The position numbers and the translations under genes were made by a program. Of a stretch of 8,386 nucleotides of DNA, positions 1 through 6,298 are shown piece after piece (position 1 is the stretch's first letter; every line of letters starts with the position of its first letter). Below the pieces are notes generated by a model, which had not been told where the DNA came from, ran no database searches, and was given only the letters and a program-made list of their open reading frames with translations. Source of the DNA: Paraktedonobacter sp034437695 (GTDB taxonomy: Bacteria > Chloroflexota > Ktedonobacteria > Ktedonobacterales > Ktedonobacteraceae); contig DAOTTJ010000036.1 of NCBI GenBank assembly GCA_034437695.1, positions 1 to 8,386 on the forward strand, written 5' to 3'.

Positions 1-1265
1 GCAACTATCACCAGCCAGCCCAGTCCCTCGCCCCAGGCTGCGGTAAAGATAAAGATCTTACTCACAAACCCCGCCATCGGCGGAATACCCGCCAGCGAGA
101 GCAGACAGAGCGCGGTGCCAGCGCTTAAAACCGGCGCTCGCCGGGCCAGACCTCTGAAGTCCTCGATGCGCTCGCCGCCCGTGGCGTTGGCCAGCGCGAT
201 GATGCCGGTAAAGGCTCCCAGGTTGGTCACGACGTAGATCAAGATAAAGAAGAGCACCGCCGAGTTGCCGCTGCTGTTCTTACCGGCAAAACTCGCGATA
301 AACCCGACCAGGATATAGCCCGCCTGCGCGATACTGGAGTAGGCCATCATGCGCTTGACGTTGCTCTGCACCGCAGCCACCACATTGCCCAGCACGAGAG
401 TCAGCACCGCCACTACGGCCATGATCGCGACCATCGCGTGAAGGTTGGCCTGGAAAAGTCCACCGTTCATAAACACACGGATCAACGCGGCAAAGCCAGC
501 CGCCTTTGAACCAACCGAGAAGAAGGCCGTAGCAGGCGTTGGCGCTCCCTGGTAGATATCGGGTGCCCACATATGAAAGGGGACCGCCGAGATCTTAAAA
601 CCAAAGCCCGCAAGCACCAGACCGCCCGCGACCAGCACCATAATATTGCCGTCCAGGACGCCCTTGCCAATCGAGCCGGCAATGCCCGCCAGGTCGGTCG
701 TGCCAGTTAAACCGTAGAGCAGGGCAAAGCCGTAGAGCAAGATAGCCGAGGACATTGCGCCCAGCAGCACATATTTCACCGCAGCCTCAGCCGAATGCTC
801 GTCGGAGCGCAGCAGACCCGCCATCACGTAGAGCGGGATGCTGGTGAGTTCGAGCGAGATATAAATGGTGATCAGCTCGTTTGTGCTCGCCATAAACATC
901 ATGCCCGTCACCGAGAAAAGCATGAGCGTATAAAACTCACCCTCCGCCCTCACGTATTTCTCGATATAGCTGTATGAGGACAGGATCAGCACAGCAACGA
1001 TGATCAAAAAGATGATATCGAAGAAGAGCGCGTAACGATCGACGATAAACATCCCCGAAAACACCGTCTGTGGCTTATCAAACTGGCTTGAAAACTGCTG
1101 CGCCAGGATAAAGGCCAGCGGGACCACCAGTCCGACCAGTGCAACGGCGACGGTCACAAACCGACGCCGGACAAACAGATCTACCGCCATGACGACCAGG
1201 GCCAGCAGAGCCAGGCTGATCTCAGGTGCAAGCAGATAGAGATCACCAACCTGAAAACTATGCAT
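1..1265 (-). CDS. nuoN: NADH-quinone oxidoreductase subunit N (complex I), 3' end cut by window edge
   Basis: NuoN is one of three antiporter-like subunits in the membrane arm of complex I; it couples quinone reduction to proton (or sodium) translocation. I translated the minus strand from the ATG at 1265 to base 3 and found no stop, giving 421 residues. Family members are roughly 480-500 residues, so about 65-80 C-terminal residues are missing. Visible landmarks are the helix-5 glutamate in ISLELTSIPLY (E139), the helix-7 lysine in GFKISAVPFHMWAPD (K224) followed by IYQGAPTPATAFF, the lysine of GSKAAG (K254), the NVKRMMAYSSIAQAGY segment (K304) and SLAGIPPMAGF. These match the conserved proton-channel residues of the family. 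The start is supported by GAGGAG at 1273-1278, which overlaps the nuoM TAG stop; the gap to nuoM is 12 nt, so translation is probably coupled. The family call is essentially certain; only the C-terminus is unseen. Confidence 0.97.
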   Translation of the reverse strand, partial: MHSFQVGDLYLLAPEISLALLALVVMAVDLFVRRRFVTVAVALVGLVVPLAFILAQQFSSQFDKPQTVFSGMFIVDRYALFFDIIFLIIVAVLILSSYSYIEKYVRAEGEFYTLMLFSVTGMMFMASTNELITIYISLELTSIPLYVMAGLLRSDEHSAEAAVKYVLLGAMSSAILLYGFALLYGLTGTTDLAGIAGSIGKGVLDGNIMVLVAGGLVLAGFGFKISAVPFHMWAPDIYQGAPTPATAFFSVGSKAAGFAALIRVFMNGGLFQANLHAMVAIMAVVAVLTLVLGNVVAAVQSNVKRMMAYSSIAQAGYILVGFIASFAGKNSSGNSAVLFFILIYVVTNLGAFTGIIALANATGGERIEDFRGLARRAPVLSAGTALCLLSLAGIPPMAGFVSKIFIFTAAWGEGLGWLVIV

Positions 1266-1277
1266 ACTACGACTCCT

Positions 1278-2855
1278 CTATTTGATCGCCACGCCGAAGC
1301 TGTGCATCAGCGCCTGCATCGTCGGGGTAATCACGTTAATCAGCACTGCGGGATAGATACCCACAACAATGATCAACGCGGCCAGGACAAAAAGCGGGAT
1401 CGTCTCGCGCACATTGGCGTCGGGCAACCAGTCCCACTTCGTATTAAATGGTCCATAAAACACACGCTTGAGCATCCAGAGCAGATAGGCCGCAGTCAAA
1501 ATCATAGTAAAGACGCACACAACGGTCACCGTCGGCCACGATGCATAGCTACTGGTGAAGGTCATGTACTCGGCCACAAAACCAGCCAGGCCCGGCAGAC
1601 CAAGCGAGGCCAGTCCAGCAAAGGTGAAGAGGGTGGCCAGTAGCGGCATACGTTTGGCAACTCCCCCAAAGACCGCGATCTCGCGCGTATGCGCATGGTC
1701 GTAGATCACACCGACGCAGAAGAAAAGCATACCGGTAATAATGCCATGACTGAACATCTGCACGATTGCACCCATCATGGCCGCCTCGCGAAAGGCGATA
1801 CTCCCGGTTCCAACCGCCGCCGCCACTCCCAGCAAGATGATCCCCATATGGCTGACGCTCGAATAGGCGATAAGTCTCTTCATATCCTTCTGCACCAGGC
1901 AGATGGCCGCACCATAGATGATATTGATCACTGCAAAGATAGCTAGCCACGGCGCAAAGGCCTGCGCACCAGCCGGCGCAACCGCCAGACAGACACGGAT
2001 CAAACCATAGGCCCCCATCTTGAGCAGTACTCCAGCCAGCAGGACGCTGACCTCGGTCGGCGCATCGGTGTGCGCGTCCGGCAACCAGGTATGCAGTGGG
2101 AACATCGGGATCTTAACCGCAAAAGCTGTAAAGATCAGCAGGAAGATCACTAGCTGCGCCCCGGCAGTAATGCCCAGGAAGCTCACGGAGCCACCGACCA
2201 GATGCTGCGACAGGTATGCCATGTCAGCGTTAGTACCACCCGCTTTAAAGTACACCAGCAGGATGCCAGCCAGCATAAAGATACTGCCCAGAAAGGTATA
2301 GATCAGAAACTTCCAGGCTGAATAGATGCGACCCGGCATATGATGCTTCTCTGTCTCACTGCCCCAGATGCCTATCAAGAGGAACATCGGAGCCAGCTCA
2401 ACCTCCCAGAAGAAGAAGAAGAGAAAGAGGTCCAGCGCCATAAAGACGCCCATCACGCCCGCCTCCAGCAAGAGCAGCAGGGCCAGATACTCTTTAATGC
2501 GCGGCTTCTTCCAGCCGCTAATCACCGCCAGCATGGTCAGCAGTCCATTGAGCACAACCATCGGAATGCTCAGACCATCGACGCCCAGGCGATAGTCGAC
2601 ATTAAACTGCAAACCATTGGCAGTAAACTGAATCCAGTGGACATCGACGCTCATTGGCAAATGGGTGAGATCGCCAAAGCCATTGCCTGCGGCCAGAATC
2701 GTGAAAAAGATCCCCAGGGTCACCGCGAAGGTCGCAGCAGCGAAGAGCAGAGCCACCCAGCGAGCTGCTCGCTCAGGCAGGCAGAGCGCGATGACCGCCC
2801 CGACGACCGGCAGGATAAACAGCCAGGTCAGTGGACTTGAGAAAATAGCTACCAC
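1278..2855 (-). CDS. nuoM: NADH-quinone oxidoreductase subunit M (complex I)
   Basis: NuoM is the middle antiporter-like, proton-pumping subunit of the complex I membrane arm. The 525-residue protein is close to the usual ~500-510 and is made of about 14 hydrophobic helices. Conserved channel residues are present: E151 in FFFFWEVELAPMFLLIGIWG, K248 in AFAVKIPMFPLHTWLPDAH followed by TDAPTEVSVLLAG, and K279 in LLKMGAYGLIR. KDMKRLIAYSSVSHMG (326-338) and LPGLAGFVAEYMTF (420-433) are also typical. The start is GTG, not ATG. It is chosen because GGGAGGAG (2863-2870) sits 7 nt upstream and because initiation there overlaps the end of nuoL by 7 nt (nuoL reads CTG TGG TAG, nuoM reads GTG GTA). The stop is TAG, embedded in the nuoN ribosome-binding site. 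It is complete and shows no anomaly. Confidence 0.98.
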   Translation of the reverse strand: MVAIFSSPLTWLFILPVVGAVIALCLPERAARWVALLFAAATFAVTLGIFFTILAAGNGFGDLTHLPMSVDVHWIQFTANGLQFNVDYRLGVDGLSIPMVVLNGLLTMLAVISGWKKPRIKEYLALLLLLEAGVMGVFMALDLFLFFFFWEVELAPMFLLIGIWGSETEKHHMPGRIYSAWKFLIYTFLGSIFMLAGILLVYFKAGGTNADMAYLSQHLVGGSVSFLGITAGAQLVIFLLIFTAFAVKIPMFPLHTWLPDAHTDAPTEVSVLLAGVLLKMGAYGLIRVCLAVAPAGAQAFAPWLAIFAVINIIYGAAICLVQKDMKRLIAYSSVSHMGIILLGVAAAVGTGSIAFREAAMMGAIVQMFSHGIITGMLFFCVGVIYDHAHTREIAVFGGVAKRMPLLATLFTFAGLASLGLPGLAGFVAEYMTFTSSYASWPTVTVVCVFTMILTAAYLLWMLKRVFYGPFNTKWDWLPDANVRETIPLFVLAALIIVVGIYPAVLINVITPTMQALMHSFGVAIK

Positions 2856-5062
2856 AGCGTCACTCCTCCCTGCGCGAAGGCAAACAGTACAAAGACAACG
2901 ACAGCCAGGACAGCAATGCCGCCAAAGAAGCCATACATGTAGTCCTGAACTTTCCCATCCTCGGTGCGGCGTAACCCTTTACCCAGGTCAGTTACCAGGG
3001 CCGCGATGCCATTGACAATACCGTCGACGATATACATATCAAAGGCCGCAGCAACATGCGCAAGACCCAGGAAGACATACCTGGTCAACCAGTAATAGAA
3101 ATCATCGAGGTAAAACTTATGCAAGGTCAAACGGTGAAGAAAACGCAGAGCAGCATTATCCTCAACCACCCGATGCACGCGCTCCATACCGACACGCGTG
3201 TAGAGCACCCAGGCCCAGAGAATGCCGACCAGCGCGACTGCGACGCCAAGCCACGTCAGCGGGTCGGCGATAAGCTCGCCAAACTGGATGTTTTCCGCGT
3301 TAGGAGTCAGATAGGCAAAGAGTCCAAACCAGTAGCCCGCGACAACCGCAGCAATCGCCAGCAGAATCAGCGGGATAGTGATAGTCAGCGGAGCCTCACG
3401 CGGCGTCCCAACGCCGCGATAGGTGCCGCCCCACATGCCCAGGAACCTGCCATCCTTGCCCCCAAAGGCCACGATATAGGCGCGGAACATGTAGAAGGCG
3501 GCCAGACCCGCAGTTAGAAGCGTCAACGCCCAGATCGCATAGAAGCTGGGAATATACGCACCGTTGGTAAAGGCCAGACCGATGATAGTATCTTTACTAT
3601 AGAAGCCCGACAGGAAGGGGAAGCCAGAGATAGTAAAGGCGGCAACCAGATAGGTAAAGGCCGTGATCGGCATATACTTCGCCAGTCCACCCATCTTGCG
3701 CATATCCTGCACCTCCTCATGGGTCGCGTGGTGAAGATTGTGGATCACGCTGCCAGCAGCCAGGAAGAGCAGGGCCTTGAAGAAGGCATGGGTAAAGAGA
3801 TGGAACATACCCGGACCCACACCATACCTGCTCGGATCGTGCGCTCCCGAGACGCCGAGACCAACAAACATATACCCCAGTTGACTGACCGTCGAGTAAG
3901 CAAGCACGCGCTTAAAGTCGGTCTGCGTCAGGGCGGTCAGGGCGGCATAGAGCGCCGTTACGGTGCCAATCCACGCCACGACCTCAAAGGCGGTCGCTCC
4001 CGATGCAGCGAAGATGGGGAAGGTACGCGCTATCATGTAGACGCCCGCAGCAACCATCGTAGCCGCGTGAATCAGGGCGCTCACAGGGGTCGGACCCTCC
4101 ATTGCGTTGGGCAGCCAGATCTGTAAGGGGATCTGTGCCGACTTGCCAATCGCTCCACAGAAGACCAGGACCATCGCGATAGTCAACAGCGTGCTGTCGC
4201 CCGCAAAGGCGTGAGCTACGCCCTGTGCGCTGTTTGGATCGGCCAACGCCGCAAAGCTATAGGTGCCAGTCTTCCAGAACAGGATCATGATACCGATGAT
4301 AAAGCCCACATCACCAATGCGATTGACCACAAAAGCCTGCATAGCCGCAGTCGCTGGTTCAGGTCGGTCCTCGGCTGGCTTGGCTCTCTTGTTGATCCAG
4401 AAACCAATCAACAGGTACGAACTCAAACCGACCAGTTCCCAGCCTATAAAGATCACCAGAAAATTGGCAGCAAAGACAATCACCAGCATCGAAAAAGTGA
4501 AAAGCGAGAGATACGAGAAGAAACGCGCATAGCCCGCCGAATTCTCCATATACCCCTGCGAATAGATCTGCACCAGCAGCGAGATGCTCGTCACCACCAC
4601 CAGCATAACCAGCGCCAGGTGATCGACGTGGAAACGAATATCGTAAGGAGCCAGGAAAGACGCATCCCCCCAGTTCCAATGGAGATTCAGGTCAACTCCC
4701 ACCGACGAAAGTGCATTCGCGTTGAAGACCGAGTTGAGCAAAAGATACCAGGAAAAAATGCAGGCCGCAGCCATAATCAAGATGCCAACATAGGCGCTGA
4801 ACCGCGCTCCAGGCGAAAGAGACGGCACCTTTGGATCATCGTCATCGCTGTGCTCTTGCGTACTATGCTCATCATCACCGTGCACATGCTCGCCCTCACC
4901 GTGCACAGCGTGAGCATCCCCATCGCCATGACCGTGCTCCCCGCCAGGTGCCACGGCCACGCGCGGACGACTCGCCAGGTCCCACATACGTGTACCGAAA
5001 ATAATCACCAGGAACGACAGCAACGGGGCGAAGAGAATCAGCCACGAATACTGATATACCAT
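2849..5062 (-). CDS. nuoL: NADH-quinone oxidoreductase subunit L (complex I) with His/Asp-rich N-terminal loop
   Basis: NuoL is the most distal antiporter-like subunit of the complex I membrane arm and carries the long lateral helix. At 737 residues it is longer than E. coli NuoL (613). Conserved residues are present: E209 in GWELVGLSSYLLIGFW, K307 in GKSAQIPLQIWLPNA, H332 in PVSALIHAATMVAAG, K384 in TDFKRVLAYSTVSQLGYM, K429 in THAFFKALLFL and K490 in FYSKDTI. The C-terminal part (about 630-735), with HKFYLDDFYYWLTRYVF, fits the lateral-helix region and last membrane helix. The extra length is partly a loop at about 41-76 between the first two membrane helices, with 8 His and 13 Asp/Glu, and partly inserts around 224-238 and 264-292. 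The ATG at 5062 lies 7 nt after the nuoK TGA; GGTGA spanning that stop is the only weak ribosome site, so coupling to nuoK is likely. The family call is certain; the role of the loop is unknown. Confidence 0.98.
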   Translation of the reverse strand: MVYQYSWLILFAPLLSFLVIIFGTRMWDLASRPRVAVAPGGEHGHGDGDAHAVHGEGEHVHGDDEHSTQEHSDDDDPKVPSLSPGARFSAYVGILIMAAACIFSWYLLLNSVFNANALSSVGVDLNLHWNWGDASFLAPYDIRFHVDHLALVMLVVVTSISLLVQIYSQGYMENSAGYARFFSYLSLFTFSMLVIVFAANFLVIFIGWELVGLSSYLLIGFWINKRAKPAEDRPEPATAAMQAFVVNRIGDVGFIIGIMILFWKTGTYSFAALADPNSAQGVAHAFAGDSTLLTIAMVLVFCGAIGKSAQIPLQIWLPNAMEGPTPVSALIHAATMVAAGVYMIARTFPIFAASGATAFEVVAWIGTVTALYAALTALTQTDFKRVLAYSTVSQLGYMFVGLGVSGAHDPSRYGVGPGMFHLFTHAFFKALLFLAAGSVIHNLHHATHEEVQDMRKMGGLAKYMPITAFTYLVAAFTISGFPFLSGFYSKDTIIGLAFTNGAYIPSFYAIWALTLLTAGLAAFYMFRAYIVAFGGKDGRFLGMWGGTYRGVGTPREAPLTITIPLILLAIAAVVAGYWFGLFAYLTPNAENIQFGELIADPLTWLGVAVALVGILWAWVLYTRVGMERVHRVVEDNAALRFLHRLTLHKFYLDDFYYWLTRYVFLGLAHVAAAFDMYIVDGIVNGIAALVTDLGKGLRRTEDGKVQDYMYGFFGGIAVLAVVVFVLFAFAQGGVTLW
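2863..2870 (-). promoter_or_regulatory. Shine-Dalgarno deciding the nuoM GTG start
   Basis: The minus strand reads GGGAGGAG, 7 nt before the GTG at 2855, inside the last codons of nuoL. No ATG with a comparable site is present nearby, so it fixes the non-ATG start and the 7-nt nuoL/nuoM overlap. Confidence 0.8.
4835..4942 (-). other. His/acidic-rich loop in NuoL (residues ~41-76)
   Basis: These 36 codons encode a low-complexity stretch with eight histidines (43, 45, 51, 54, 59, 61, 66, 71) and thirteen Asp/Glu residues, ending in four consecutive Asp. It lies between a hydrophobic N-terminal helix (about 5-24) and the next helix (about 89-110). In E. coli NuoL these helices are joined by a few residues only. 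Such composition is typical of metal-binding loops, for example in zinc transporters and chaperones, but metal binding is only inferred here. By the standard NuoL topology (N-terminus outside) the loop would face the cytoplasm. Confidence 0.85.
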
Positions 5063-5069
5063 AATATGT

Positions 5070-5402
5070 TCACCACTTCATAAGATTAATTTCGCCAACA
5101 TCGACCGTACTGCGCTTGCGATAGATCGAAATGATAATGGCGAGTGCAACCGCTGCTTCAGCCGCAGCAACCGTAATGATGAAGATGGCGAAGACCTGTC
5201 CGGTCAGATACGTCGAATACGGTTTCACCTTGTTATAAAACGAAAAAGCTACCAGCGTAATATTGACGGCATTGAGCATAATTTCAATCCCCATCAAGAT
5301 CGCGATGGCGTTACGCTTGGCCAGAGCACCGTAGAGACCAATACAGAAGAGTACAGCGCCCAGCACCAGAAAATGATAGAGTGTAGGATGCAACGAAAGC
5401 AT
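5070..5402 (-). CDS. nuoK: NADH-quinone oxidoreductase subunit K (complex I)
   Basis: NuoK is the small three-helix subunit (related to MrpC) that links the quinone-proximal part of complex I to the antiporter-like subunits. The 110-residue product is close to the usual ~100. Both buried glutamates of the family are visible: E40 in GIEIMLNAVNITLVAF and E82 in AAAEAAVALAIIISIYR, matching E. coli E36 and E72. The C-terminus VGEINLMKW resembles the usual NuoK ending. The ATG at 5402 follows the nuoJ TAA by 6 nt, with GGAGG at 5414-5418 in the end of nuoJ. It is complete and ordinary. Confidence 0.98.
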   Translation of the reverse strand: MLSLHPTLYHFLVLGAVLFCIGLYGALAKRNAIAILMGIEIMLNAVNITLVAFSFYNKVKPYSTYLTGQVFAIFIITVAAAEAAVALAIIISIYRKRSTVDVGEINLMKW

Positions 5403-5408
5403 AAACAG

Positions 5409-5948
5409 TTAATCCTCCCTACCAATGACGATCGCACCCACAATAGCCACGAGCAAGACCAGAGAAGCGATCTCAAAGGGCAGCACATAGCTATAACAGG
5501 TCGGACTATACAATAACTGGCCGATATAAGCGACATTGTCGGGAGGCAGCGCACAAGCACCACCCGCTCCATACCCTGCCGCAGCATTGCCAATCTGTAG
5601 ATCAGTCGAATGGGTAAAGGTGCTGGCAAAGATTACGCCCGCACCAACCAGGGCGCTCAGAATGAGCGCCACCCACCACGTCTTGCTATTGGGGTTGCTC
5701 ACCTGCTCCTGATCCGATACACGCGTCAACATCAAGGCAAACAAAATGAGAATAGTTACTGCGCCAGCATAGATCAGAAACTGTACAATCGCAATGAACT
5801 CGACATTGAGCAACAGATACACGCCAGCCGCCATCGCAAACACGACGACCAGCGCCAGAGCGCTATGTACAATCTTACGCGCACCTACAACCATCAGGGC
5901 CGACGTCACCAGGATGACGGCAATAACCCAGAAGAGGAGAGTGGCCAT
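5409..5948 (-). CDS. nuoJ: NADH-quinone oxidoreductase subunit J (complex I)
   Basis: NuoJ is a five-helix membrane subunit of complex I next to NuoK and NuoH; its third helix takes part in the conformational change linked to quinone reduction. The product has 179 residues, a normal length. The characteristic segment LLLNVEFIAIVQFLIYAGAVTILILFALMLT (46-76) and the last helix LPFEIASLVLLVAIVGAIVIGR (156-177) identify the family. The loop between helices 4 and 5 (about 110-153) is Gly/Ala-rich and contains Cys132 and Cys151, which I would not expect from the E. coli protein. The ATG at 5948 has a strong GGAGG at 5956-5960, 7 nt upstream. It is the first gene of the cluster; the 350-nt gap before it, with promoter-like elements, indicates that the operon starts here and not at nuoA. 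Confidence 0.97.
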   Translation of the reverse strand: MATLLFWVIAVILVTSALMVVGARKIVHSALALVVVFAMAAGVYLLLNVEFIAIVQFLIYAGAVTILILFALMLTRVSDQEQVSNPNSKTWWVALILSALVGAGVIFASTFTHSTDLQIGNAAAGYGAGGACALPPDNVAYIGQLLYSPTCYSYVLPFEIASLVLLVAIVGAIVIGRED

Positions 5949-5951
5949 AAA

Positions 5952-5966
5952 AAAACCTCCGGTTTT
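5952..5966 (-). promoter_or_regulatory. Small hairpin covering the nuoJ Shine-Dalgarno
   Basis: The leader RNA can fold as AAAACC-GGA-GGTTTT, a 6-bp stem with a 3-nt loop. The ribosome site GGAGG (5956-5960) is the loop plus the first two bases of the 3' arm, followed by a run of seven T before the ATG. The stem is weak (two G-C pairs), so any control of translation is speculative. Confidence 0.4.
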
Positions 5967-6083
5967 CGGATGTCCAGAAATTATTTCTTAGACAAAACAA
6001 GTGCGAGCAGGGCCATCTTTGAGATTCATCTGAGAAACGTTCCCACGTCACACGCAAAATGGCAAATTTTATACTCAATGTTA

Positions 6084-6092
6084 ATTGTAGCA
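6084..6092 (-). promoter_or_regulatory. Candidate proximal promoter of the nuo operon (extended -10)
   Basis: The minus strand reads TGC TACAAT, an extended -10 with 5 of 6 consensus bases. No good -35 is found at 16-18 nt, as can occur with extended -10 promoters. Transcription would start near 6077, giving a leader of about 129 nt before nuoJ. A second AT-rich hexamer, TATAAA (6068-6073), lies just downstream and is an alternative. Confidence 0.35.
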
Positions 6093-6106
6093 TGCACATG
6101 CTCATG
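6090..6106 (-). repeat. Three CATG repeats at 6-bp spacing / short inverted repeat beside the -10
   Basis: CATG occurs at 6091-6094, 6097-6100 and 6103-6106, exactly 6 bp apart. The first two form the inverted repeat GCATG-CA-CATGC (6090-6101), which abuts and shares its edge with the TGC of the proximal extended -10. The position suits an operator, but no regulator is recognised. Confidence 0.4.
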
Positions 6107-6132
6107 AAAACACGCACGTGGTACCTCGCCCG

Positions 6133-6161
6133 ATTCTAGCAGAACGCCGCCCCAATGAAAA
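6133..6161 (-). promoter_or_regulatory. Candidate upstream promoter of the nuo operon
   Basis: On the minus strand, TTTTCA (6156-6161; 4 of 6 with TTGACA) is followed after 17 nt by TAGAAT (6133-6138; 5 of 6 with TATAAT). A TGC immediately before the -10 gives the extended -10 form. It lies downstream of the ldt terminator and is oriented toward nuoJ. The call rests on consensus only. Confidence 0.35.
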
Positions 6162-6186
6162 GAGGGGATTTTCTTGCAAAAGTTTC

Positions 6187-6242
6187 AAGTGCAGCCAAGC
6201 GTTTTTCAGACGCGTGCGCCTGAAAAACGCCTGGCTGCACTT
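6187..6242 (-). terminator. Long stem-loop, probable terminator after ldt
   Basis: Arms 6187-6209 and 6220-6242 are complementary over 23 positions with one A/G mismatch position (22/23), around a 10-nt loop. It begins 57 nt beyond the ldt stop codon and before the nuo promoters, the right place for a terminator. The 3' T-run on the minus strand is imperfect (TTGAAACTTTT), whereas on the plus strand the stem is followed by TTTTTATTCTTT. It may work in both directions. Confidence 0.65.
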
Positions 6243-6298
6243 TTTATTCTTTGGAACGGAGCGATGTTACCCGACTACGAAGAAAACCCTGCAACCTT

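Larger units (their letters stand above)
5949..6298 (-). other. Intergenic region between ldt and nuoJ: terminator, candidate promoters and nuoJ leader
   Basis: This 350-nt region has no credible gene. From the ldt side it holds about 56 nt of trailer, the long stem-loop at 6187-6242, a GC-poor stretch with two extended -10-like elements (6133-6138 and 6084-6089), a CATG repeat between them, and a leader of about 130 nt or more running into the nuoJ ribosome-binding site. A hairpin lies over that site at 5952-5966. Confidence 0.7.

Noticed and set aside
280..682. Minus-strand open frames of 96 and 66 codons
   Set aside because: Both are out-of-frame shadows of nuoN, which is open and conserved throughout 1-1265.
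2340..2840. Plus-strand 166-codon open frame opposite nuoM
   Set aside because: It is antisense to nuoM; the product is charged low complexity with no recognisable domain.
4211..5083. Plus-strand 290-codon open frame opposite nuoL
   Set aside because: It is fully antisense to a certain gene; the product is a His/Arg/Gln-rich low-complexity sequence that mirrors the nuoL codon pattern.
6150..6167. CCCC/GGGG short inverted repeat as a second terminator
   Set aside because: It has only 4 bp of stem with a 10-nt loop, within the range expected by chance.
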